Assembly: GCA_023389545.1 (NCBI GenBank)
Contig: JAEWEI010000370.1
Span: 1 to 15,623, forward strand
Direction of reading: 5' to 3'
From: Actinomycetes bacterium
Lineage (GTDB): Bacteria > Actinomycetota > Actinomycetes > Actinomycetales > Cellulomonadaceae
DNA: 15,623 bases
Below are positions 8,226-15,623 of this stretch, piece by piece. The notes below the pieces were generated by a model. The model was not told the DNA's origin. It saw only the letters and a list, made by a program, of their open reading frames with translations, and searched no databases. Both the position numbers and the translations under genes were made by a program. Numbering within the stretch: position 1 is the first letter of the stretch; every line of letters begins with the position of its first letter.

Positions 8226-9305
8226 GTGACCACCGACTCGCCCGCCGCCCGGACCTCCGCGAGCGCCTCAGACCCCGGCGCCCTCGACCGGATCGGCCTC
8301 GCCACCGGGCTCAGCGCCTACGTGCTCTGGGGGATGCTCCCCCTGTACTTCCCCCTGCTCCAGCCTGCCGGCGCCCTCGAGATCATCGGGCACCGCATCA
8401 TCTGGTCGCTCGGGTTCTGCGCGCTGCTCCTCGCGGTCACCCGTGGCTGGCGCCCGTTCGCGGCCACGCTGCGCTCCCGGCGCACCATGGGGCTGCTGGT
8501 CGTGGCGGCCGTCGTGCTCGCCGTCAACTGGCTCGTCTTCGTGTATGGGGTGCTCTCGGACCAGGTGGTCGACGCCGCGCTCGGGTACTTCATCAACCCG
8601 CTGGTCACCGTGGCCCTGGCCGTGCTCGTGCTGCACGAGCGGCTGCGCCCGGCGCAGTGGGCCGCAGTCGGGATCGGCGCCGCCGCCGTGGTGGTCATCA
8701 CCGTGGGCTCCGGGCGCCTGCCGTGGATCGCGCTCGCCCTCGCGGGGTCCTTCGGCCTCTACGGGCTGCTGAAGAACCGGGTGGGCCGCACGGTCGGCGC
8801 CGTGCCCGGCCTCGCCGTCGAGACGCTCGTCCTGGCGCCAGTCGCCCTCGGCTACCTCCTGGTGCTCGAGGTCTCCGGGAACGGGACGTTCGTGGCGCAC
8901 GGCGGATGGCACGTCGCCGCCCTCGTCGCCTCCGGCGTCATCACCGCAGTGCCGCTGCTGCTCTTCGGCTCCGCGGCCCGCCGGCTCCCGCTGAGCGTCG
9001 TCGGCATGATGCAGTACCTGGCGCCCGTGATGCAGCTCGCCATCGGCGTCCTGGTGTTCCGCGAGGCGATGCCGCCGGCGCGGTGGTGGGGCTTCAGCCT
9101 GGTGTGGCTCGCCCTCGTCGTGCTGACCGTCGACGGCCTGCGCGCACGCCGACCGCACAGCCCGCCACGGCCCTCAGCCGATCACGCCGCCAGCGCCCCG
9201 CCCGTCGAGGCCCCGCCCCCCAACGCCCCGCCCATCAGCGGGGAGCCGGGCCAGCCTGCCGGGCCCTCGGTCACGGCTGCGGAGCGTCCACCACGACCAC
9301 AGTGA
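8226..9305 (+). CDS. rarD: RarD-family EamA/DMT permease
   Basis: The 359-residue product has about ten hydrophobic helices between residues 24 and 302 and the landmark motifs of Rar[11 protein letters not shown] at 52-61, NWLVFVYGV at 101-109, LGYFINPL at 119-126 and QYLAPVMQ at 263-270. E. coli RarD is about 296 residues. The extra length here is an N-terminal Ser/Ala-rich leader of about 22 residues and a Pro-rich cytoplasmic tail of about 54 (306-359). RarD belongs to the drug/metabolite transporter superfamily; its name comes from chloramphenicol sensitivity, and its substrate is not firmly known. The GTG at 8226 is preferred because a leaderless promoter sits next to it. It is divergent from fprA and convergent with the PP2C gene, with its last 35 bases overlapping that gene. 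Confidence 0.9.
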   Translation: MTTDSPAARTSASASDPGALDRIGLATGLSAYVLWGMLPLYFPLLQPAGALEIIGHRIIWSLGFCALLLAVTRGWRPFAATLRSRRTMGLLVVAAVVLAVNWLVFVYGVLSDQVVDAALGYFINPLVTVALAVLVLHERLRPAQWAAVGIGAAAVVVITVGSGRLPWIALALAGSFGLYGLLKNRVGRTVGAVPGLAVETLVLAPVALGYLLVLEVSGNGTFVAHGGWHVAALVASGVITAVPLLLFGSAARRLPLSVVGMMQYLAPVMQLAIGVLVFREAMPPARWWGFSLVWLALVVLTVDGLRARRPHSPPRPSADHAASAPPVEAPPPNAPPISGEPGQPAGPSVTAAERPPRPQ

Positions 9306-9993
9306 CGTTGTCCCGGCCGCCTGCGGCCACCGCAGCGGCCACCAGCGCCTCCGCGGCGTCCTGCGGATGCGGCCACGAGCGCAGCAGGCCCGCGATCATC
9401 GCGTCGTCCAGCTCGCCAGTCAGCCCGTCCGAGCACACCAGCATCCGGTCGCCCGGCTCCACCGGCAGCAGGAGGTAGTCGGCGGCGAGGGACGAGCCCG
9501 CGCTGAGCGAGCGGGTCACCACATGACGGCGGGCGTGATGCGCGGCCTCGGCGGGCGTGATGTGACCCGCGTCGACAAGCTCCTGCACCTCCGAGTGGTC
9601 CACGCTGAGCTGCTGCAGCACGTCGCCCTGCAGCCGGTAGGTGCGCGAGTCGCCGAGGTTCACCATCAGCCAGTGCGGCACGCCATCCCGCCACGTGAGC
9701 AGCACCCCGGAGACGGTGGTGCCGGGGCTGCGGCCCAACGTCGGTGGCAGCGCCTGCAGCAGCGAGCGCGCCGCCTCGAGCCGACGCTGCACATCCGGCT
9801 CGCGCACGTCCTGGGCTGTGACCAGTCGGCGCAGCGCGCTCACCGCCGCCGCACTCGCCACCTCCCCGGCGGCGTGGCCGCCCATCCCGTCCGCCACGAT
9901 GAAGACCGGGGGCTCGGCCACGAAGCTGTCCTCGTTGGACGCCCGACGCGTGCCGATGTCCGTCGCCGCGCCCCAGGCGGGCTGGGCGCTCAT
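9271..9993 (-). CDS. PP2C-family Ser/Thr protein phosphatase
   Basis: The 240-residue protein is a complete single-domain PPM phosphatase that removes phosphate from Ser/Thr residues using two metal ions. All signature motifs are present: R-A-S-N-E-D at 17-22, DGMGGH at 35-40, GDSR at 114-117, DHS at 132-134, SDGL at 188-191 and G-R-D-N at 226-229. Expected metal ligands are D22, D35, G36, D189 and D228. No membrane segment or sensor domain is seen, so it should be cytosolic, like PrpC/Stp. Its ATG (9991-9993) overlaps the stop of the upstream RDD-FHA gene by 4 bases (ATGA), which implies translational coupling and a shared job. Longer starts up to 10140 run through the FHA coding region out of frame and are not real. 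The last 35 bases overlap the convergent rarD-like gene. Confidence 0.93.
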   Translation of the reverse strand: MSAQPAWGAATDIGTRRASNEDSFVAEPPVFIVADGMGGHAAGEVASAAAVSALRRLVTAQDVREPDVQRRLEAARSLLQALPPTLGRSPGTTVSGVLLTWRDGVPHWLMVNLGDSRTYRLQGDVLQQLSVDHSEVQELVDAGHITPAEAAHHARRHVVTRSLSAGSSLAADYLLLPVEPGDRMLVCSDGLTGELDDAMIAGLLRSWPHPQDAAEALVAAAVAAGGRDNVTVVVVDAPQP

Positions 9994-11087
9994 CGGGCTT
10001 CCACCCGGAAGGAGCGCTCGCCGAATCGGACCGACCATCCCGGGCCGATGTGCGCCCGGGCTCCTGCGGGGAGCGCTGACAGCGAGCCGTCTGGCGACAT
10101 GAGCACCGTCCCGTTCGTCGAGCCGCGGTCGATCAGCCACAGACCCGACGGTTCGGGGCCGAACACCAGGTGGAGCTTGGAGATGGACCGCGACGGGTCG
10201 TCGATGGCGACCGCGTGGGCCAGCGGCGCGGCGTGGGCGTCAGCCGGGCGCCGGCCCACGGCCCCGTCGCCCACCACGTCGACCTGCTCGCCGGTGTCGA
10301 AGACGAGCCGCACCTCGACCGCCGCGTGGCGCGCCGAGGGGGTGGCCGCCGCGGGCTGCTGCGCCGGCGACACGGCGTGTGCCTGGAGGGATTCCACCGG
10401 CCCGGCATGCGCCGGCTGTCGGGTCACCGGCGTGACATGCGCGGACCGCACGAACACCGCGGGCGCGGCGGCTGTGCCCCGACGGGTCACCGGCGCGGAC
10501 GGCGAGCGGCGCAGCACCAGGGTTCCCGCGGCCTTGTCATGCCAGCCCCGCTGGACCGGGCCCCGGTCCCACGCGCCCGAGCCGGCCACCACGTAGGCGC
10601 CCACGCCGAGCACCAGGCCGCCGGCGCCGACCACCACGTTGCGCAGGAGCACCCGACCCACCCCGGCGGGGAGCCCGGTGGCCGAGGAGACGGTGCGAAT
10701 GCCGAGCAGCAGGTTCCCGAGCGTCGTCCCCGTCCGCGCTTCCGCGATCCACTGGGCGAGGGCCACGACGCCCCCGAGCGCGACGGCGATGAGGGCCGGG
10801 GCCAGGGCCGCGAGACCGCTCTGCGGGCCCAGCGCCCCGCTGGCCGCCACGAGGCCGCCGAGGGCCACGGCGCCGGCCGTGAGCTGGTCGACCAGCAGCG
10901 CCACGACCCGGGGGCCGACAGCGGCCACGTGGTCAGGCGGCACCGCGATGACGCCGCCCCGGGGAGCGGGCGAGACCTGCGGCGACGGGCCCGTGTCGGA
11001 CGCGCGCGTGTCAGACGAGCGCGTCCCACGGGGGGATCCCGCGCCACCCGGGAGGCCAGCGCCCGGCGGCCGAAGCTCTGCGGTCAT
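9990..11087 (-). CDS. RDD-FHA fusion membrane protein (phosphothreonine reader)
   Basis: The 365-residue product has a disordered Pro/Gly/Ser-rich start (1-45) and an RDD-type membrane domain (about 53-192) with 'VGPRVVALLVDQ' at 57-68, hydrophobic stretches near 71-83, 91-115 and 143-169, and the closing 'GWHDKAAGTLVL' at 181-192. An Ala/Pro/Thr-rich linker (193-255) leads to a C-terminal FHA domain (256-365). The FHA domain keeps its phosphothreonine-binding residues: G278-R279, S301 and S303 before H306, and S-T-N-G-T at 323-327. FHA domains bind phosphothreonine peptides, and RDD domains have uncertain roles, possibly transport. Overlap with the PP2C gene suggests that the two act on the same phosphoproteins. 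A GGGA before the ATG at 11085-11087 is a likely ribosome site. No Ser/Thr kinase is in the window. Confidence 0.88.
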   Translation of the reverse strand: MTAELRPPGAGLPGGAGSPRGTRSSDTRASDTGPSPQVSPAPRGGVIAVPPDHVAAVGPRVVALLVDQLTAGAVALGGLVAASGALGPQSGLAALAPALIAVALGGVVALAQWIAEARTGTTLGNLLLGIRTVSSATGLPAGVGRVLLRNVVVGAGGLVLGVGAYVVAGSGAWDRGPVQRGWHDKAAGTLVLRRSPSAPVTRRGTAAAPAVFVRSAHVTPVTRQPAHAGPVESLQAHAVSPAQQPAAATPSARHAAVEVRLVFDTGEQVDVVGDGAVGRRPADAHAAPLAHAVAIDDPSRSISKLHLVFGPEPSGLWLIDRGSTNGTVLMSPDGSLSALPAGARAHIGPGWSVRFGERSFRVEAR

Positions 11088-11119
11088 CGTCGGTCCCGTC
11101 CGTCAGCCCGTGGGCATCT

Positions 11120-12127
11120 TCAGGAGGCGCGGTCCACGAGGGACTCCGCGAACGACACGAGGGCGTCCTTCACCGGCCCTGCCGGCAGCGGCGCCAGCTC
11201 GGCCACGGCGGCCCGGACCAGCGCGATCGCACGGGCGCGCGTCTCCTCCACCACCGGGTGAGTGCGCAGCGCCGCCACAGCCCGGGCGAGGTCGTCGTCG
11301 GAGGACAGGTCGCTGTCGAGCAGCGTCACGAGCTCACGCTCGGCAGCGGTGCCGTCGGCGGACGCGGCCCGGCGGCGGAGCAGCAGCGCGGGCATCGTCG
11401 GCACGTGCTCGCGCAGGTCGGTGCCGGGCGTCTTGCCGGTGACGCTCGCGTCGGAGGTGAGGTCGATGACGTCGTCGGCGAGCTGGAACGCGACGCCGAC
11501 CTTCTCGCCGAAGCTCGTGACGATCTGCACCACGTCGGGGCGGCAGCCCGCGAACATCGCGCCGAACCGAGCTGATGTGGCCACCAGCGACGCCGTCTTG
11601 TCGGCCAGCACCTGCAGGTAGAACTCCACCGGGTCGTCGCCGGGGCGCGGCCCCACGGTCTCGTGGAGCTGGCCCAGGCACAGCCGCTCGAAGGTGGTGG
11701 CCTGAATCCGCACGGCCTCGGGGCCCAGCCCCGCGACCATCACCGACGCCCGGGCGAACAGCAGGTCGCCGGTGAGGATGGCCACCTGGTTGCCCCACAC
11801 CTCATGCGCCGCCGGCGCCCCGCGCCGCACGGGCGCGGAGTCCATGACGTCGTCGTGGTAGAGCGAGGCGAGGTGTGTGAGCTCGACCACCACCGCCGCG
11901 TCGAGCACCTCGCGCCGCGCGCCGTCGCCGAGCTCGGCGGCGAGCAGCGTCAGCAGGGGTCGCAGCCGCTTGCCGCCCGCGTTGACGAGGTGCCGCGAGG
12001 CGTCGTCCGCGAGCGTGTCGGCGTGGCTGACGGCGTCGCGCAGCCGCTCCTCGACGAGCGAGAGCCGCCCCGTCAACAGGTCGGCCAACGCCGGATCGGT
12101 CAGCGGGAGGGAGGTTGCAGAGCTCAC
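11120..12127 (-). CDS. Long-chain polyprenyl diphosphate synthase, probably for the menaquinone side chain
   Basis: The 335-residue protein is a trans-type polyprenyl synthase that adds isopentenyl diphosphate units to an allylic primer. It shows GGKRLRP at 51-57, the first Asp-rich motif DDVMD at 92-96 followed by RR at 101-102, and the second DDVID at 218-222 with a later GK at 231-232. The residues 4 and 5 places before the first motif are small (S88, A87) rather than aromatic, which fits a long product. The exact chain length cannot be read from sequence. Its GTG start overlaps the nuoN stop by 4 bases (12124-12127). In actinobacteria such a gene often follows nuoN, where its product would become the tail of menaquinone, the electron acceptor of complex I. 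It could be called IspB, HepT or GrcC-like, so no symbol is assigned. Confidence 0.92.
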   Translation of the reverse strand: MSSATSLPLTDPALADLLTGRLSLVEERLRDAVSHADTLADDASRHLVNAGGKRLRPLLTLLAAELGDGARREVLDAAVVVELTHLASLYHDDVMDSAPVRRGAPAAHEVWGNQVAILTGDLLFARASVMVAGLGPEAVRIQATTFERLCLGQLHETVGPRPGDDPVEFYLQVLADKTASLVATSARFGAMFAGCRPDVVQIVTSFGEKVGVAFQLADDVIDLTSDASVTGKTPGTDLREHVPTMPALLLRRRAASADGTAAERELVTLLDSDLSSDDDLARAVAALRTHPVVEETRARAIALVRAAVAELAPLPAGPVKDALVSFAESLVDRAS

Positions 12128-13803
12128 GGGATGAACTTAGCCGCCTCGGCCACCAGATCGAGAACCGGGGACGGCAGCACGCCCAGCGCGATGGTGATCA
12201 GGGCGCACGCCGCGACCGCCACCGCGGTGAGCCCCTGGGCCGCCACGACTGTGGTGGTGGACGTGACGGGCGTGCCGTCGCCGTCCTCCCCGGAGCCCGC
12301 GGGCGCCGTGAAGAACATCAGCACGATGATCCGCACGTAGAAGAACACCGCCGCGGCGGAGGCGAGCACGCCGATGAGGGCGAGCGGCCACGCGCCGGCG
12401 GCCACCGCCGCGGAGAACACCGTGAACTTGCCCATGAAGCCCGCCGTGAGCGGGATGCCCGCGAACGAGAGCAAGAACAGCGTGAACGTCAGCGCCGTCC
12501 ACGGGTGCGTGCGGCCGAGGCCAGCCCACTGGGACAGGTGGGTGGCCTCGCCGATGACGACGCCGCCCCCAGCCTCACTGCTTCCAGCCTCGCCGCCCTC
12601 GACCGTGGCTCCCTCGCTCGCGCCGACCGCGACCGCCACCGGCGCCACGCTCCGCTCACGGACCAGCGACACGATGCCGAAGGCGCCGACCGTCGCCGCG
12701 CCGTACGCGATGAGGTAGAACATGACGCCCGCGATGCCCTCGGCGTTCAGGGCGATGACACCCGTCAGCACGAAGCCGGCGTGCGCGATCGAGGAGTACG
12801 CCAGCATGCGCTTCATGTCCGTCTGGACGAGCGCCGCGACGGTGCCGACCACCATGGTGAGGATGGCGACGGCCCACATGCCCGCCTCCAGGTCCCACTC
12901 GAGGCCGGGCAGCACCACGTAGAAGACGCGCAGCAGGGCGCCGAAGGCCGCGATCTTGGTGCCCGCGGCCATGAACCCGGTGATGGGCGTCGGGGCGCCC
13001 TGGTACACATCCGGCGTCCACTGCTGGAACGGGACGGCGCCCACCTTGAACAGCAAGCCGACCAGCACCAGCACGGCGCCCACGATGAGCAGGCCGTCGA
13101 GCCCGGCGACCGTCTGCGTGGCAGCGGCGATGTCCGCGTAGCGCAGCGAGCCGGAGAACCCGTAGAGCAGCGCGATGCCGAACAGCAGCAGCGCGGACGC
13201 GAAGGACCCCAGCAGGAAGTACTTCATCGACGCCTCCTGGCTCAGCAGGCGGCGACGGCGCGCCAGCCCGGTGAGCAGGTACAGCGGCAGGGACAGCACC
13301 TCGAGCGCGACGAACAGCGTGAGCAGGTCGCCGGTGGCGGGGAAGATCAGCATGCCGCCCGTGGCGAAGAGCATCAGCGGGTAGACCTCGGTCTGCTGCA
13401 GGCCCTTCCGCAGCGCCACCTCCTCGTAGTCCGAGCCGGGGATCGCGGAGGCTTGCGGGGCGAACGCGTCCTCCCCCGAGTTCGTCCGGTCGGCGACGAC
13501 GAGGAACGACAGCAGCGCGAGGACGGCGATAGTGCCCTGCATGACCAGTGTGGGGCCGTCGACGATGACCGCGCCGCCCAGCACCACAGTGCCGCCGGTG
13601 GCGCGGACGTCGGCCCAGAGCAGCGCGGCCGCGATGAGCGCCCCCGCGGTGGCCAGCAGCGCCAGCGTGAGCTGCGCCTGACGGCGGAGCCGGCGGGGCG
13701 CGAAGGCCTCGACGAGCACGCCGATGACGGCAGCGCCGAGCACGAGGAGGATCGGGGTCAACTGCGACCAGGCGATCTCCGGTGCCGTGAAGGCCGCGTT
13801 CAC
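12124..13803 (-). CDS. nuoN: NADH-quinone oxidoreductase subunit N
   Basis: The 559-residue membrane protein is one of three antiporter-like proton-pumping subunits in the membrane arm of complex I. Key charged residues sit where expected: E168 in 'LFVALEVLSLP', K253 in 'LLFKVGAVPFQQWTPDVYQG', K283 and, in a late helix, K460 in 'GFMGKFTVF'. The length is above E. coli NuoN (about 485), mainly from hydrophilic loops at about 105-133 and at 391-420, a Gly/Glu/Ala-rich stretch with no clear fold, and a short one at 501-517. Its GTG start (13801-13803) overlaps the nuoM stop by 4 bases and has GAGGGGAG about 8 bases upstream. It is likely co-transcribed with nuoL, nuoM and the polyprenyl synthase gene. 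Confidence 0.96.
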   Translation of the reverse strand: MNAAFTAPEIAWSQLTPILLVLGAAVIGVLVEAFAPRRLRRQAQLTLALLATAGALIAAALLWADVRATGGTVVLGGAVIVDGPTLVMQGTIAVLALLSFLVVADRTNSGEDAFAPQASAIPGSDYEEVALRKGLQQTEVYPLMLFATGGMLIFPATGDLLTLFVALEVLSLPLYLLTGLARRRRLLSQEASMKYFLLGSFASALLLFGIALLYGFSGSLRYADIAAATQTVAGLDGLLIVGAVLVLVGLLFKVGAVPFQQWTPDVYQGAPTPITGFMAAGTKIAAFGALLRVFYVVLPGLEWDLEAGMWAVAILTMVVGTVAALVQTDMKRMLAYSSIAHAGFVLTGVIALNAEGIAGVMFYLIAYGAATVGAFGIVSLVRERSVAPVAVAVGASEGATVEGGEAGSSEAGGGVVIGEATHLSQWAGLGRTHPWTALTFTLFLLSFAGIPLTAGFMGKFTVFSAAVAAGAWPLALIGVLASAAAVFFYVRIIVLMFFTAPAGSGEDGDGTPVTSTTTVVAAQGLTAVAVAACALITIALGVLPSPVLDLVAEAAKFIP

Positions 13804-15359
13804 TTGTCACTCCCCTCGGTCGCCGCGTCGTTGACGAGCACTGTCGACGGCACGTCCTGCATCCCTACCTGGTCGAGCGTGATCTGGGCCGGCTCGTTGA
13901 CGAACTCGAGCGCGGGCGCGGGGTAGAAGCCGATCACGAGCATGATCGCGATCAGCGGCCCCACAGCCCACCGTTCGCGCCCGGACAGGTCCGGCGTCGT
14001 CTCGAGGCCGTCCCGGACGGGACCGGTGAAGATCCGCTGGTACGTCAGCAGGATGTACAGGGCGGCGAGCACCACCGCGAACGCGGAGACCACTGCCGCC
14101 GGGCGGTCGCGGGCGAACGTGCCGATCAGCACCATGAACTCGCTGATGAACGTCGACAGGCCGGGCAGCGACAGCGCCGACAGGCCAGCCACCAGGAACG
14201 TCCCAGCGAGCACCGGCGCCACCTTCTGCAGGCCACCGAAGTCGGAGACCTTCCGCGAGCCGCGCCGCGAGATCAGGTACCCGGCGAGCAGGAACAGCGC
14301 GCCCGTGGAGAGCCCGTGGTTCACCATGTAGAACGACGATCCCGCGACGCTCATCGACGTGAAGGCGAAGATGCCCAGCACGATGAGGCCGAAGTGCGAC
14401 ACCGATGTGTACGCGATGAGCCGCATGAGGTCCTGCTGCGCGATGGCGAGCAGCGCGCCGTACAGGATCGAGATGACCGCCAGCACGATGACCACGGGGG
14501 CCGCCCACTGCGCCGCGTTCGGGAACAGCGGCAGGCACAGCGTCAGCATCCCGAACGTGCCGACCTTGTCGAGCACGCCCACCAGCAGCACCGAGGTGCC
14601 CGCCGGGGCCTGCTCGGCGGCGTCGGGCAGCCAGGTGTGCACCGGGAACATCGGCGCCTTGATCGCGAACGCGAGGAAGAACGCGACGAACAGCCAGCGC
14701 TCAGTGCCGACCGACAGGTCGAGCCCCGCCAGGTTCTCGGTGAGGAAGCCCTGCGGGCCGCCGGGGCCCTCGAGGAACAGCACGATGACGCCCACGAGCA
14801 TCACCAGGCCGCCCGCGAGCGAGAACAGCAGGAACTTCACGGCCGCGTAACGGCGCCGCACCCCGCCGAACTGCCCGATCAGGAAGTAGACCGGGATGAG
14901 CATGGCCTCGAAGAGCACGTAGAACAGGAAGACGTCGCGCGCCGCGAACACCGCGACCATGAACACCTGCGTGAGCAGGATCAGGGCCATGTAGTGGCGC
15001 AGCTGGTTGGTGACGACCTCCTTGGTGCTGCCCTGCTCGTTCCAGGCCGCGAGCAGCACCACGGGCACGAGCACCACGGACAGGAGCACCAGCAGGAGGC
15101 CCACGCCATCGACGCCCACCGCGTAGCTGACCCCCAGGGCGGGGATCCACGCGTGGGTCTCGACGAGCTGGTGCACGCCGGCCTGGGCCGTGTCGAAGGA
15201 CAGGACCGCGCCGACGGCGAGGAGGACCTCAGCGAGGGAGAAGCCGAGCGCGACCGGCCGCACAAGGCGACGGCGCGTGGCAGGCAGGGCCCACACCGCC
15301 GCGGCTCCGAGGAGCGGCAGGACGATGAGGGCGGTGAGCCAGGGGAATCCGGAGGACAT
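13800..15359 (-). CDS. nuoM: NADH-quinone oxidoreductase subunit M
   Basis: The 519-residue product is a proton-pumping membrane subunit of complex I. It carries the conserved residues E151 in 'LFYVLFEAMLIPVYF', K234 in 'FAIKAPMFPVHTWLPD' and K265 in 'GVLDKVGTFG'. The wording 'HTWLPDAAEQAP' in place of the proteobacterial 'HTWLPDAH' is the usual actinobacterial form. The ATG at 15357-15359 lies 15 bases after the nuoL stop, and GAGAGAG within that gap and stop serves as the ribosome site. It overlaps nuoN by 4 bases. Confidence 0.97.
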   Translation of the reverse strand: MSSGFPWLTALIVLPLLGAAAVWALPATRRRLVRPVALGFSLAEVLLAVGAVLSFDTAQAGVHQLVETHAWIPALGVSYAVGVDGVGLLLVLLSVVLVPVVLLAAWNEQGSTKEVVTNQLRHYMALILLTQVFMVAVFAARDVFLFYVLFEAMLIPVYFLIGQFGGVRRRYAAVKFLLFSLAGGLVMLVGVIVLFLEGPGGPQGFLTENLAGLDLSVGTERWLFVAFFLAFAIKAPMFPVHTWLPDAAEQAPAGTSVLLVGVLDKVGTFGMLTLCLPLFPNAAQWAAPVVIVLAVISILYGALLAIAQQDLMRLIAYTSVSHFGLIVLGIFAFTSMSVAGSSFYMVNHGLSTGALFLLAGYLISRRGSRKVSDFGGLQKVAPVLAGTFLVAGLSALSLPGLSTFISEFMVLIGTFARDRPAAVVSAFAVVLAALYILLTYQRIFTGPVRDGLETTPDLSGRERWAVGPLIAIMLVIGFYPAPALEFVNEPAQITLDQVGMQDVPSTVLVNDAATEGSDK

Positions 15360-15374
15360 CGACGCGGCTCTCTC

Positions 15375-15623
15375 TCAGATCCGGGGGGCCAGGACGGCGA
15401 CGACGAGGACGACGAGCCCGATGAGCATCGTCGCGGCATACTGCCGCACGAAGCCCGTCTGCAGCTTGCGGATGACGTCGCCGCTGCGGACCACCAGCCG
15501 GGCCAGGCCCGAGAACCCGCCGTCCACGACCTGGCGGTCGAGGTAGACGAGCGAACGGGTCAGGTGCTGGCCGGGCTCGACCAGCAGCGCGTCGTTGACC
15601 GCGTCCTGGTACAGGTCCGCGCG
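15375..15623 (-). CDS. nuoL: NADH-quinone oxidoreductase subunit L, C-terminal end (partial)
   Basis: Only the last 82 residues are in the window; I translated them directly. They read 'RADLYQDAVNDALLVEPGQ', then 'LVYLDRQVVDGG', then 'IRKLQTGFVRQYAATML', followed by a hydrophobic helix and the TGA at 15375-15377. This matches the lateral helix and last transmembrane helix of NuoL, the distal antiporter-like subunit of complex I. Its place just before nuoM confirms the order L-M-N. The start lies to the right of the window. Confidence 0.92.
   Translation of the reverse strand, partial: RADLYQDAVNDALLVEPGQHLTRSLVYLDRQVVDGGFSGLARLVVRSGDVIRKLQTGFVRQYAATMLIGLVVLVVAVLAPRI

Noticed and set aside
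6439..8229. Plus-strand open frame of 596 codons opposite fprA
   Set aside because: It is the antisense shadow of a clear FprA coding sequence.
12115..13926. Plus-strand open frame of 603 codons across nuoN
   Set aside because: It is Arg/His/Gln/Glu-rich with no hydrophobic core and lies opposite a certain nuoN gene.

Overview
The window comes from a very GC-rich genome with the codon use, GTG starts and gene order of a high-GC actinobacterium. The nuoL-nuoM-nuoN-polyprenyl synthase order, the FprA-type ferredoxin reductase and the DUF5979 modules point to Actinomycetota, most likely Micrococcales near Cellulomonadaceae. That family-level placement is inference. Almost everything is on the minus strand; only the rarD-like gene is on plus.

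Region 1 (1-6403, minus) is one very large gene for a secreted, multi-module wall or surface protein that runs off the left edge. It has a signal peptide, a chain of Ig-like repeat modules with paired cysteines, two DUF5979 modules and the start of a DUF11-like module. As sequenced it is broken twice: a one-base frameshift at a C-run near 5820-5823 (about codon 194) and an in-frame amber codon at 3027-3029 (codon 1126 of the restored frame). The frame then stays open for about 1,000 codons to the window edge. Restoring both sites gives at least 2,134 codons. This is either a recent pseudogene or two sequence errors.

Region 2 (6404-9305) holds a 176-base AT-richer spacer with a small inverted repeat, then fprA (minus, NADPH-ferredoxin reductase). 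A 248-base divergent spacer follows, then a rarD-family EamA permease (plus) with a leaderless-type promoter. Its proline-rich tail overlaps the end of the convergent phosphatase gene by 35 bases.

Region 3 (9271-15623, minus) reads like one transcription unit from right to left: nuoL (C-terminal end only), nuoM, nuoN, a long-chain polyprenyl diphosphate synthase, an RDD-FHA membrane protein and a PP2C Ser/Thr phosphatase. Three junctions are 4-base stop/start overlaps (13800-13803, 12124-12127, 9990-9993); the other two gaps are 15 and 32 bases. Functionally it links the proton-pumping membrane arm of NADH dehydrogenase I, the enzyme that makes the side chain of its probable electron acceptor (menaquinone), and a phosphothreonine-reading and phosphate-removing pair.

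I saw no tRNA, rRNA, CRISPR array, insertion sequence or prophage. I found no clear previously undescribed system. The best leads are the doubly interrupted giant gene and the FHA/PP2C pair in the tail of a nuo operon.
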